Source: Rhodobacterales bacterium LSUCC0031
GTDB lineage: Bacteria > Pseudomonadota > Alphaproteobacteria > Rhodobacterales > Rhodobacteraceae
NCBI GenBank assembly: GCA_015689735.1
Contig: WVSP01000001.1
Span: forward strand, 608,001 to 672,000
Direction: 5' to 3'
Length of the DNA: 64,000 nucleotides
The notes under the pieces are model-generated. The model did not search any database. It saw nothing but the letters and a program-made list of their open reading frames with translations, and was not told where the DNA came from. Shown in pieces: positions 38,067 to 46,334 of the stretch (positions within the stretch are counted from its first letter, which is position 1; each line of letters opens with the position of its first letter). A program made the position numbers and the translations under genes.

Positions 38067-40580
38067 ATGAACACCGCCCTCAAGTCTCATGTCAAAGCCC
38101 TCGTCATTGGTGGGGGTGCTGTCGGCACCGGGATTGCCTATCATCTTGCGCGCGCGGGGTGGGCGGATGTCATGCTTCTCGAGCGTGACGAATTGACGAG
38201 CGGCTCGACCTGGCATGCGGCCGGCTTGTTGCCTTTGTTCAATATGGGCTATGCGACCAGTCACATCCATGACTATTCGGTCAAGTTCTACAAGACGCTT
38301 GAGGCAGAGACGGGGCTGAACGCAGGCTTTTCGGTCGTGGGCAATTTGCGCATGGCGCAGACCCAAGATCGGATGGACGAGTATATGCTTTATGCTGCCA
38401 CCGCCGAAACGGTCGGCATCCCCTTTGAGTGGCTGACACCCGACGCGATCCGTGCGCGCTGGCCCTTGGTGCGGACCGATGATCTGAAGGGTGCCATTTA
38501 TCATCCGACCGATGGCTACATAAACCCCGCCGATGTGACCATGGCGATGGCCAAGGGTGCGCGGCAGCGCGGTGTCGTGATCGAGCGGAAATGGCAGGTC
38601 GATGGTTACCAATGGACCGGCTCGGAATGGCGCGTGAACGTGACCAAGATGGTCGAGAAGGGCGGCAATCTCGTGCCTTCCGACGAGACCGCCGTGATCA
38701 CCGCCGAGCATGTCGTCACCGCGACCGGCAACCATGCGCAGCGCACGGCGAAGCTTTTGGGGATCAAGATCCCGGCGATCCCGGTCGAGCATCAATATAT
38801 CGTGACCGAACCCGACCCCGCGCTGGTGGAATACCGCAAGACGCATGGTGAGCATCCGGTGCTGCGCGATGCCGATGCCAAGTGGTATGTGCGCGAGGAG
38901 CGTGGCGGTTGGATCCTTGGTCCCTACGAGGAAGGTGCGCCTGCGCGGTTCGAATACAGCGTGCCTGACAGTTTCCGTGCCGATCTCTTCCCGCTCGATC
39001 TGGAGCGGATCGAAGAGGAATATATGAGCATGATCCACCGCATCCCCTCGTCCGAGACGGTGGGGCTGAAGGATGATTTCAACGGCCCGATCTGCTACAC
39101 ACCCGATGGCAACCCGCTGGTCGGCCCCGCCCCCGGCCTGCGCAACATGTGGCTGGCCGAGGGGTTCAGCTTTGGCATCACGGCGGCGGGCGGCACGGGC
39201 TACTACCTTGCGCAGATGATGGTCGAAGGCGAGGCCGAGATCGACATGGCATCGCTTGATCCCAAGCGCTACGGGTCTTGGATGACGACCGAATATGCCG
39301 CACGTAAGAACGAGGAATGCTACGCCCATGTCTTCATCTTGCATCATCCCGATGAAGAGCGTGAAGCCTGTCGGCCCTTGCGCACGGCACCTGTCTATGA
39401 GCGGCAAAAGGCGTTGGGCGCGCAGTTCGGGCAGGTCAATGGTTGGGAACGGCCCAATTACTATGGCCCCAAGGAGGCGCCGGAAGGTTTCGATCACGAT
39501 ACGCGGAGCTTCCGCCGGGGCGGCTGGTGGGAGTATGCCCGTGCTGAGGCCGAAGCGATCCGCAAGGGCGCGGGGCTGATCGATGCAACGGCCTTCACCA
39601 AGCATCTGGTGCGCGGGCCGGGTGCGACGGCGTTTCTTGACGGCTTCACCTGCAACAAGCTGCCCAAGGTCGGGCGGATCAACCTGACCTATGCGCTGAC
39701 GCCGGCTGGCACGGTGCGCACGGAATACACCATCGTGCGGCTGGCCGAGAATGAATATTACCTTGTCTCGGCAGGCGCATGGACAGCCTATGATGCCGAT
39801 TACCTGATCAAGGCGGCTGAGGATTTCATGGGCGCGGGCGGCGGCTATGTCGATATCCACGACGTGACCACGCAATGGGGCGTCTTTGCCATCGCCGGCC
39901 CGAAATCGCGCGATGTGCTCAAGGAGATCGTCAAGGATGCCGATCCCGAGACGGTCTTGGGCAACAAGCGTTTCCCGTGGCTGTCGATGCGCAATATCGA
40001 GCTTGGCATGTGCCCGGTCCGCGCGATCCGCGTGGCCTATACCGGCGAATTGGGCTGGGAGCTCCACCACCCGATCGAGATGCAGCGCTATCTCTGGGAT
40101 CAGCTGATGGCGGCGGGGGAAAAGCATGGGCTAAGCCTTGTCGGCGCGCGGGCGCAGAACTGGCTCCGGCAGGAGAAGAGCTATCGCGCCTTCGGCACCG
40201 AGCTTGGCCGTGATGCGACGCCCTTGGAGGCGGGCCTCGATCGTTTCGTCGATCTTGACAAGGACTTCACCGGCAAGGCCCGCATGCTGGAGACGGGTGT
40301 GCGCGCGGCCTGTGTGACGGTGCTGATCGATGGCCCGACGGATGCCGATCCTTGGGGGCGCGAGGCGCTTTTGCATGAGGGGCAAAAGATCGGGCGCTTG
40401 ACCTCGGGCGGATATTCCGTGGCCTTTGGCAAGCAGATCGGCATGGGTTATGTGCGCCCCGATCTGGCCAAGCCCGGCACCAAGCTGAAGCTGCGGATGT
40501 TCCGCGAATTGTGGGATGCGGTGGTGACCGAGGACAGCCCCTATGACCCGCAGAACGCGGTGATCCGGGTGGATGGCTAG
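38067..40580 (+). CDS. dimethylglycine/sarcosine dehydrogenase-like flavoprotein (FAD + GcvT)
   Basis: 837 residues. N-terminal FAD oxidase domain (VIGGGAVGTGIAYHLA, then GSTWHAAGLLPLF, where His50 matches the covalent FAD histidine of DMGDH/SARDH), a central FAO-type domain, and a C-terminal aminomethyltransferase (GcvT) domain (about 450-837; RVAYTGELGWELHHP, GRDATPLEAGLDRFVDLDKDF). Oxidative N-demethylation of dimethylglycine or sarcosine with tetrahydrofolate taking the methylene group is expected. The next two genes are convergent, so it is monocistronic. The exact amine is not settled. Confidence 0.88.
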   Translation: MNTALKSHVKALVIGGGAVGTGIAYHLARAGWADVMLLERDELTSGSTWHAAGLLPLFNMGYATSHIHDYSVKFYKTLEAETGLNAGFSVVGNLRMAQTQDRMDEYMLYAATAETVGIPFEWLTPDAIRARWPLVRTDDLKGAIYHPTDGYINPADVTMAMAKGARQRGVVIERKWQVDGYQWTGSEWRVNVTKMVEKGGNLVPSDETAVITAEHVVTATGNHAQRTAKLLGIKIPAIPVEHQYIVTEPDPALVEYRKTHGEHPVLRDADAKWYVREERGGWILGPYEEGAPARFEYSVPDSFRADLFPLDLERIEEEYMSMIHRIPSSETVGLKDDFNGPICYTPDGNPLVGPAPGLRNMWLAEGFSFGITAAGGTGYYLAQMMVEGEAEIDMASLDPKRYGSWMTTEYAARKNEECYAHVFILHHPDEEREACRPLRTAPVYERQKALGAQFGQVNGWERPNYYGPKEAPEGFDHDTRSFRRGGWWEYARAEAEAIRKGAGLIDATAFTKHLVRGPGATAFLDGFTCNKLPKVGRINLTYALTPAGTVRTEYTIVRLAENEYYLVSAGAWTAYDADYLIKAAEDFMGAGGGYVDIHDVTTQWGVFAIAGPKSRDVLKEIVKDADPETVLGNKRFPWLSMRNIELGMCPVRAIRVAYTGELGWELHHPIEMQRYLWDQLMAAGEKHGLSLVGARAQNWLRQEKSYRAFGTELGRDATPLEAGLDRFVDLDKDFTGKARMLETGVRAACVTVLIDGPTDADPWGREALLHEGQKIGRLTSGGYSVAFGKQIGMGYVRPDLAKPGTKLKLRMFRELWDAVVTEDSPYDPQNAVIRVDG

Positions 40581-40583
40581 GCC

Positions 40584-41234
40584 CTAGACCGGGCGGCGAA
40601 ACACCAGCAAGAGGTTGTTGGCAGGCATGGGGATGGTGCGGTGATGCGCCATCCCTTTTTCCTTGGTCCACAGGATGACATCGGCCATGTCCTTGTAGCC
40701 GATGGCGGCGTCTTGCGCCCTGAGACTTGCGTGAAATGCCGCATCGCCATCGCTTGTCGCCGCGCCGTCGCGCAGGAAGGGGCCGTAAAGGGCGAATTGC
40801 CCGCCGGGGGCAAGGGCCAGCGCCACCTCGGTCAGCACGATCTTCGTTTCGGCATCGCAGATCAGGTGCAGCAGGTTCACCAAGACGATCAGATCGGTCG
40901 GGCCATGTCGGGCGGCCCAGCCGGGTTGCGCGGCATCGAGCGCCAGGGGCGGGCGGATATTGGGCAATCCCGCCGCCGCCGTCCATGCGGCGATGGAGCC
41001 GCGGCGCGTGGGGTCGGGATCGCTGGGCTGCCAGGTCAGCCCCGGCATGGCGGCGGCGAAACGGATCACATGCTCGCCCGTGCCGGAGGCGATTTCCAGG
41101 GCGCGGCCGGATGCGGGCGCGATGCGTGTCAATTCCGCCGTGATCGCGTCGCGGTTCCTCAGCGCCGACGGCGCCGAAAGCCGCGCGGTATCGGACGGCG
41201 CCGCGCCGTCGGGCAGGTCGAGCTTGCGGATCAT
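40584..41234 (-). CDS. DUF938 family methyltransferase-like protein
   Basis: 216 residues. Motif I RALEIASGTGEHVIRFA, acidic SDPDPTR, LIVLVNLLHLICDA, and a C-terminal FHASLRAQDAAIGYKDM plus NNLLLVFRR typical of DUF938, a SAM-binding family of unknown substrate. ATGA overlap with the upstream flavoprotein gene. Confidence 0.88.
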   Translation of the reverse strand: MIRKLDLPDGAAPSDTARLSAPSALRNRDAITAELTRIAPASGRALEIASGTGEHVIRFAAAMPGLTWQPSDPDPTRRGSIAAWTAAAGLPNIRPPLALDAAQPGWAARHGPTDLIVLVNLLHLICDAETKIVLTEVALALAPGGQFALYGPFLRDGAATSDGDAAFHASLRAQDAAIGYKDMADVILWTKEKGMAHHRTIPMPANNLLLVFRRPV

Positions 41235-42316
41235 GGCCTGAACCGCGCGGGCGAGAGGGTGGCGACAAGATCGGCGTCAAGCTCAGGGCTGCGCCCCGCG
41301 ACCAGATCGGCCACCAACCGCGAGGCGGCGGGCGCGGTCTGGAACCCGTAGCCGCCCTGCCCGGCGACCCAGATGAAACTGGGATCAAGCGGATCGGGAC
41401 CTAGCACCAGCACCCGGTCGGGCGCGAAGCTGCGCAGGCCAGCCCATGTCGCGGTCAGCCGCGTCACCTCGGGCGTCACAAAGGCCTGATAGCGCGCGAT
41501 CCCCTCGGCCAGCACCATGTCGTCGGCCCAAGCGTCATGGGGTGCGCCGACCGGATCTTCTTCGGCGGGCGAGATAATGAGTTGGCCAGCATCGGGCTTG
41601 GCATACCATGTCTCGCCCGCGCCCATCAGCATGGGCCAGCGCGCGACATCGTGGCCGCCGGGGGCGGGGATGCGCGCGACCGAGCGGCGCAAGGGCGTGA
41701 TCCCGATGGGCGCGATCCCCGCCATGCCCGCGATCCGGTCGGCCCAAGCACCGGCTGCATTCACCAAGATACGTGCATTGTGGATCGTGTCGCCCACCGC
41801 GACCTGCCAGCCCTGTGGCAGCCGGGTGATCGCGGTCACGCGCGCGGCGGTGATGACCTGCCCGCCATGGGCGCGGATGGCCCTCGCGAAATGCTGGATC
41901 AGCCGGTCGGTGTCGATATCCCATGCCTCGGCATGGATAGCGGCGGCGTGGATCGCGTCGGCCCGCAGGATCGGCACCTGCGCCACCGCTTCATCAACCG
42001 GGATCTGGGTCAGGCCCATATCGGCAACGTCATGGCCAAAGGCCGCGCCTTGGCCGGGGGCCGCCAGCACCATCAGGCCACGGGGGCTGAGAACGCCCCC
42101 ATCGAGGCTATCGTGATCGGCACGCGAGGCAAGGTTGAGCGCGACCGTCGCAGGCTTGCCATATTGCGCTTCATACAGCGCGGCCGACCGGCCCGAGGCG
42201 TGATAGGCAAGCGCGGGTTCGGCCTCGATGAGCAGCACCCGGCCCAGTTCGGCAAGCCGCGCCCCGGCCGAGACACCCGCGATGCCACCGCCGATGATGA
42301 GAAAGTCATGGGTCAT
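41231..42316 (-). CDS. FAD-dependent amino-acid oxidase-like protein (DAO family)
   Basis: 361 residues. N-terminal LIIGGGIAGVSAGARLAELG, a HASGRSAALYEAQYG substrate loop, VNAAGAWADRIA, and the C-terminal GQGGYGFQTAPAASRLVADL of FAD-binding D-amino-acid oxidases. A D-arginine dehydrogenase-like enzyme is the closest description. It is the first gene of a two-gene unit with DUF938. Confidence 0.85.
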   Translation of the reverse strand: MTHDFLIIGGGIAGVSAGARLAELGRVLLIEAEPALAYHASGRSAALYEAQYGKPATVALNLASRADHDSLDGGVLSPRGLMVLAAPGQGAAFGHDVADMGLTQIPVDEAVAQVPILRADAIHAAAIHAEAWDIDTDRLIQHFARAIRAHGGQVITAARVTAITRLPQGWQVAVGDTIHNARILVNAAGAWADRIAGMAGIAPIGITPLRRSVARIPAPGGHDVARWPMLMGAGETWYAKPDAGQLIISPAEEDPVGAPHDAWADDMVLAEGIARYQAFVTPEVTRLTATWAGLRSFAPDRVLVLGPDPLDPSFIWVAGQGGYGFQTAPAASRLVADLVAGRSPELDADLVATLSPARFRP

Positions 42317-42376
42317 GGGGCGATGGGTGGCATGGGGGAAGGGGTGGGGGCAAGGGGGATGGGCCTGCGCACTCCC

Positions 42377-42994
42377 TCAGGCCGCCACCACCCAAGCGAT
42401 TTCGCGGAGTTTTTCTAGGCCTGCGGGCCTGTCTGGCCGCACCAGATCCTTATCGATTTGGTGGATGATTGCACGGATCAGATCAGTTTTTTTCAATCCT
42501 GAGGCGGCCATCAACTGATTGATCGCATGATCGGTCTTCGGCGCGATCTTGACCGACAATCGCCGCTTGGGTGTTTTGTCGGCACGCAGGCGGCCCGCTG
42601 ATTGCATCCCGGCTGTGGCCTGCAAAGACGCAATCGTGGCGGGGTCATCCACGAAGCGGCGGATATAGTTGGCCAATAGCGGTTTGCGCAGTCTTTGTCC
42701 GGCATCGGGGTCGATCCGCCAAATCGCCAGATCGAGAAGCTCCATCTCGGGGGCAAACAGCATCACCTCAAGCGGCACATCTGCCGCATTGCGTGCGCGC
42801 CTAATCGCGGGCGTGGATTGCGGCGGCACTGCCACGACATGGTCGCAACGATCGCAGACAGCACATAGGATGTCTTTCACCAACCCAGTGCCATCGTCGA
42901 AAGGCACATCGCGATAGGCAAAGGTCGTGGTAACAAGCGATTTGCAGCGCTCGCAAATCGCCTTTGATGTCTCTCCTGCTTTGTAAACGATCAT
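42377..42994 (-). CDS. zinc-ribbon plus ribbon-helix-helix protein (candidate antitoxin)
   Basis: 205 residues. N-terminal zinc-ribbon pattern CERC (Cys14/17), 26 residues, CAVCDRC (Cys44/47/50), with the intervening DVPFDD resembling the MqsA/YgiT antitoxin zinc domain. The C-terminal RRLSVKIAPKTDHAINQLMA/ASGLKKTDLIRAII (145-178) reads as a ribbon-helix-helix DNA-binding domain, whereas MqsA carries a helix-turn-helix. It lies 7 nt behind a 98-residue gene, the toxin-first order of mqsRA. The start MIVYKAG is used; ATG 43042 would overlap the upstream gene. Function is inferred. Confidence 0.6.
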   Translation of the reverse strand: MIVYKAGETSKAICERCKSLVTTTFAYRDVPFDDGTGLVKDILCAVCDRCDHVVAVPPQSTPAIRRARNAADVPLEVMLFAPEMELLDLAIWRIDPDAGQRLRKPLLANYIRRFVDDPATIASLQATAGMQSAGRLRADKTPKRRLSVKIAPKTDHAINQLMAASGLKKTDLIRAIIHQIDKDLVRPDRPAGLEKLREIAWVVAA

Positions 42995-43001
42995 GATCGC
43001 C

Positions 43002-43298
43002 TTACCTATGCACACTGATGAAAATCGTGTCGGGATCGACAAAGTAGAACTTCACATACCAACCATCGCGGCGAAGGATATGCACATCGACGCTGGGTTC
43101 GGCATGATGCGGTGACCGGCTGTGATGTTGGCCCGCGCAACGCCTGACGACTGCCAAAAGCTCCTCCGTCGTCACCTGCCCCATTAGCAGCAGGTTCTTC
43201 GTCTCGATCTGGTCGCGCCCCTCGTGTAGGAACCGCCCTTCGGATAGCGCGCGGATCAAACGCTGTTTTGCCTCCGTGAACCCGATACGTTTCGTCAT
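43002..43298 (-). CDS. 98-residue protein, candidate MqsR/RelE-like toxin
   Basis: 98 residues, the same length as E. coli MqsR. N-terminal helix FTEAKQRLIRALSEGRFLHEG, a second helix VTTEELLAVVRRCAG, then a beta-rich end VDVHILRRDGWYVKFYFV, DPDTIFISVHR. The YVK...ISV end matches MqsR in position (VYLK...IVSF) and in the RelE/DUF4258-type fold in general, but catalytic residues cannot be assigned. The GAGGA ribosome site lies inside the palindrome that ends at its start codon. Confidence 0.55.
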   Translation of the reverse strand: MTKRIGFTEAKQRLIRALSEGRFLHEGRDQIETKNLLLMGQVTTEELLAVVRRCAGQHHSRSPHHAEPSVDVHILRRDGWYVKFYFVDPDTIFISVHR

Positions 43299-43317
43299 TT
43301 ACGACGATCCTCGTAAA
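43298..43317. promoter_or_regulatory. palindromic operator over the ribosome site of the toxin candidate
   Basis: TTTACGA (43298-43304), CGATCC spacer, TCGTAAA (43311-43317). The left arm includes the first base of the start codon, and the spacer region contains the GAGGA ribosome site. A site this close would let a DNA-binding antitoxin shut off its own operon. Confidence 0.5.
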
Positions 43318-43362
43318 AAATCAAGCAGCATGCACGCCCTTAATCGGCGTCATCCCTTGCTT

Positions 43363-43378
43363 GGGGGGTATGCCCCCC
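43363..43378. terminator. GC hairpin after the 2-hydroxyacid dehydrogenase gene
   Basis: GGGGGG (43363-43368) and CCCCCC (43373-43378) pair over TATG, 2 nt past the minus-strand dehydrogenase stop. The G/C-run hairpin resembles the first part of the dispersed element, but no GATATTT tail follows. Confidence 0.45.
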
Positions 43379-43380
43379 CC

Positions 43381-44367
43381 TCACAACATGCTCGGCACCA
43401 CCAGATCTGGCGGCCTGTGGCCATCGGCGAAGGTCTTGATGTTGATGATCACCTTCTCGCCCATCTCGATCCGGCCTTCGCGGGTGGCCGAGCCCATATG
43501 AGGCAGAAGCACCACATTGGGCAGTTCGCGCAGCCGCGGGTTCACTTCGCGGCCGCGTTCGAACACGTCGAGGCCCGCCCCCGCGATCTCGCCTGCGCGC
43601 AGCATGCGGGTCAGCGCGTTCTCGTCGATCACCTCGCCGCGCGATGTGTTCACGATCACAGCCGTTGGCTTCATCAGCTTCAGCCGCCGCGCGTTGAGCA
43701 AGTGGAAGGTCGCGGGCGTATGCGGGCAGTTGATCGAGATCACATCCATCCGCCGAAGCATCTGATCGAGATTATCCCAATAAGTGGCCTCAAGCGCCGC
43801 TTCGATATCGGCATGAAGCCGGCGGCGGTTGTGGTAATGCACCTGCATGCCAAAAGCCCGCGCGCGCCGCGCTACGGCCTGACCGATCCGGCCCATGCCA
43901 AGGATGCCAAGGCGTTTGCCCGCCACGCGCCCACCCATGAAGGCGGTGGGCGCCCACCCCTCCCAGCGGCTTTGCTGCATCACCTCCATCCCCTCGGGCA
44001 GGCGGCGGAGCACGGCCAAGATCAGCGCCATCGCCATATCGGCGGTGTCATCGGTCATCACGCCGGGCGTGTTGGAAACCAAGATCCCACGCTGACGCGC
44101 GGTTGCAACATCGATATGGTCCACGCCTGCGCCATAATTGGCGATGAGCTTGAGCCGATCACCGGCCTGCGCCAACATCGCGCCATCGATCCGATCGGTA
44201 ATGCAAGGTACGATGACATCGGCCCCTGCCATGGCCGCGACAAGCTCGGCCTTGGACATCGGCACATCGTCGCTGCGCAGCTTGACGTCGAACAATTCAC
44301 TCATCCGGGTCTCGACGACCTCGGGCAAGCGTCGCGTCACGACAACACTCAAGCGCTGTGCTGGCAT
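43381..44367 (-). CDS. D-2-hydroxyacid dehydrogenase (glyoxylate/hydroxypyruvate reductase type)
   Basis: 328 residues. NAD motif LGILGMGRIGQAVARRARAFG, ANYGAGVDHIDV, NTSRGEVIDENAL with the substrate Arg, GAGLDVFERGREVNP and LLPHMGSATREGR with the catalytic His. The AGVDHIDV...NTPGV pattern fits the glyoxylate reductase/GyaR branch. The start MPAQRLSVVVTRRLP has AAGGGG 9 nt upstream; MRQM (44376) is the alternative. Confidence 0.9.
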   Translation of the reverse strand: MPAQRLSVVVTRRLPEVVETRMSELFDVKLRSDDVPMSKAELVAAMAGADVIVPCITDRIDGAMLAQAGDRLKLIANYGAGVDHIDVATARQRGILVSNTPGVMTDDTADMAMALILAVLRRLPEGMEVMQQSRWEGWAPTAFMGGRVAGKRLGILGMGRIGQAVARRARAFGMQVHYHNRRRLHADIEAALEATYWDNLDQMLRRMDVISINCPHTPATFHLLNARRLKLMKPTAVIVNTSRGEVIDENALTRMLRAGEIAGAGLDVFERGREVNPRLRELPNVVLLPHMGSATREGRIEMGEKVIINIKTFADGHRPPDLVVPSML

Positions 44368-44508
44368 CTGTCGCATCCCCTTACTGGCATTCCGGCGTTG
44401 GCTCTGACACTCTCGCATCCGAACCGGCGACGCAAGCCGTGCGGCGCGCGCTGGAAAGACCCATCCCGCTTCAATAGGCAAGCGGGACCAAGGACAGAGA
44501 CGAGCAGA

Positions 44509-45159
44509 ATGCAATATGCATGGGTTAAGCGCGGCCTTTGGGTCGTTTTTCTGAGCGTGAGCTTTGGTTTTTCAACCGTCGCGCTGGCCGAGACAAATAC
44601 CGCGACGGTGCAGCCTCAGCCGCGTCCAGCAACGATGATTGCGACGGCGCCAACGCCTTCGGTGCAAGACACCTTGCCATCAGAGCAAGCCACGTCCGCC
44701 GCGTCTGCCACCGACCACGCCGAGGGACCACAGCGTGGCCCGGTGACCGGCTTTCCGTTGCCCCGCTTTGTCTCGCTCAAAGCATCCGAGGCAAATGCCC
44801 GGCGTGGCCCCTCGCGCAGCCACCGCATCGATTGGGTGTTCCAGCGGCGCAACATGCCGGTGATGGTTGTGGCCGAACATGGCCACTGGCGTCGTATCAT
44901 CGACCGAGATGGTGCTGGCGGATGGGTGCATCACACGTTGTTGTCGGGCGCGCGCACGGCCATCGTCACGGCCGAGATGTTGCCGATCTATACGCGCCCC
45001 GACACAAGTGCCACGATCCGCGCAAGGGCCGAGCGCGACGTCATCGCCGAACTCCGCCAATGCCGCGCAAATTGGTGCGAGATCGATGCGGGTGGTTTTC
45101 GCGGATGGGTGGAGGTCACCGGGCTTTGGGGTGTCGATCCTGGTGAAGACATCGATTGA
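44509..45159 (+). CDS. secreted SH3-domain protein
   Basis: 216 residues. Signal peptide (1-27, ending STVALA), a low-complexity linker rich in Thr/Pro/Ser (28-85), then two bacterial SH3-like modules: FVSLKASEANARRGPSRSHRIDWVFQRRN with WRRIIDRDGAGGWVHHTLLSG, and IVTAEMLPIYTRPDTSATIRA with WCEIDAGGFRGWV. Matches the DUF1058/SH3_4 family; likely periplasmic, binding cell-wall or protein ligands. An open frame reaching back to 43276 is antisense to the dehydrogenase and not real. Confidence 0.85.
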   Translation: MQYAWVKRGLWVVFLSVSFGFSTVALAETNTATVQPQPRPATMIATAPTPSVQDTLPSEQATSAASATDHAEGPQRGPVTGFPLPRFVSLKASEANARRGPSRSHRIDWVFQRRNMPVMVVAEHGHWRRIIDRDGAGGWVHHTLLSGARTAIVTAEMLPIYTRPDTSATIRARAERDVIAELRQCRANWCEIDAGGFRGWVEVTGLWGVDPGEDID

Positions 45160-45197
45160 CGACTTTCCATGACCCGCGCATCGATAAGCACCCGATC

Positions 45198-46334
45198 ATG
45201 ACAACTTCCGCACTCCGGCTGCGCGCAGCGATGTTGGCCACGCGGCTATCCTTTTTGGCGGCGGGGTTCGTGATGGCCTGTTGGGCGCCCTTGATCCCCT
45301 TTGCCAAGGCACAGGTGGGGGCGGATGAAGGCATTTTTGGCCTTTTGCTGCTTTGCCTTGGGCTTGGTGCGATCGTGGCCATGCCACTCACGGGCTATCT
45401 GAGCGCGCGCACGGGGGCGCGGCCGATGGTCTTGCTTGGCGGCTTCGGCCTTGTTGCAATCTTGCCCCTGCTGGTGCTGGCCCCTTCGGTCTGGGCGCTG
45501 GGCCTGGCCTTGGCACTGTTTGGCGCGGCGCTCGGCACCATCGATGTGGCGATGAACATTCACGCCGCCGAGGTCGAAACCCGCGCTGCGCGGCCCATGA
45601 TGTCGGGCTTTCACGCGATGTGGAGCGTGGGCGGCATCTTGGGTGCGGGTGGCCTGACGGCGCTCTTGTCTGTCGGCCTGTCACCGTTTGGTGCAGCCCT
45701 GTTGGGGAGCGGTCTGGCCGGCAGTGCCATGATCTTGGCAGCGCCGCGCCTTTTACGGCAATCGGCCGGCGCAAAGCCTGAATTCGTCCGTCCCCGCGGT
45801 TTGGTGCTTTTATTGGCGATCCTTGCCGCGATCTCGTTTCTGGTCGAAGGCGCCGTGCTGGATTGGGGTGCGCTCTTGATCGTGGCCCAAGGGCTGATGG
45901 AACCGACAGGTGCGGGGATCGGCTATATGCTGTTCTCGCTTGCCATGACCATCGCACGTCTGACAGGTGACCGCGTTGTCGCGGCTTTGGGGCGCAAACG
46001 GGTCATGATCCTTGGCGGTCTGATCGCCATGGCCGGTATCGCACTGACCCTTTTGCCGGGCATGCTGTGGTCGGCACTTTTGGGGTTTGCTCTGATCGGT
46101 CTGGGCTGTGCCAATCTGGTGCCGGTCATCTTCAGCCTTGCCGCGGCAAGCCGCGACATGCCATCCGGCATGGCGGTCGCGGCGGTGACGACGACCGGCT
46201 ATGCAGGGATCTTGCTTGGCCCAGCCCTGATCGGCTTTGCCGCCGATGCGACAAGCCTCGCCATTGCATTTGGGGCTTTGGCGCTGTGCATGGCGGCCTT
46301 CCCTTTAGCCGCCGCGCGCGCCAGCCGACCTTAG
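45198..46334 (+). CDS. MFS transporter
   Basis: 378 residues, 12 hydrophobic segments. N-terminal ATRLSFLAAGFVMACWAPLIPFAKAQ, the loop LSARTGARPM between helices 2 and 3, and DRVVAALGRKRVM in the second half. Resembles YbjJ-type carriers of unknown substrate. The start MTTSALRL is used; a TTG at 45156 would overlap the SH3 gene by 4 nt. Its stop overlaps the convergent M3 peptidase stop. Confidence 0.85.
   Translation: MTTSALRLRAAMLATRLSFLAAGFVMACWAPLIPFAKAQVGADEGIFGLLLLCLGLGAIVAMPLTGYLSARTGARPMVLLGGFGLVAILPLLVLAPSVWALGLALALFGAALGTIDVAMNIHAAEVETRAARPMMSGFHAMWSVGGILGAGGLTALLSVGLSPFGAALLGSGLAGSAMILAAPRLLRQSAGAKPEFVRPRGLVLLLAILAAISFLVEGAVLDWGALLIVAQGLMEPTGAGIGYMLFSLAMTIARLTGDRVVAALGRKRVMILGGLIAMAGIALTLLPGMLWSALLGFALIGLGCANLVPVIFSLAAASRDMPSGMAVAAVTTTGYAGILLGPALIGFAADATSLAIAFGALALCMAAFPLAAARASRP

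Noticed and set aside
38692-38701. A GTGATCAC match inside the dimethylglycine dehydrogenase-like gene
   Set aside because: Single copy within coding sequence, without a partner at 21 bp; expected by chance.
38049-40127. A 692-codon minus-strand open frame opposite the dimethylglycine dehydrogenase-like gene
   Set aside because: No recognisable motif; the plus-strand enzyme is clear across the same bases.
42317-43380. A genomic island or prophage remnant around the toxin-antitoxin-like pair
   Set aside because: No integrase, transposase, tRNA or direct repeats flank it; only two genes look accessory.
43276-44508. A 411-codon 5' extension of the SH3 protein
   Set aside because: It covers the 2-hydroxyacid dehydrogenase in antisense; the signal peptide starts at 44509.
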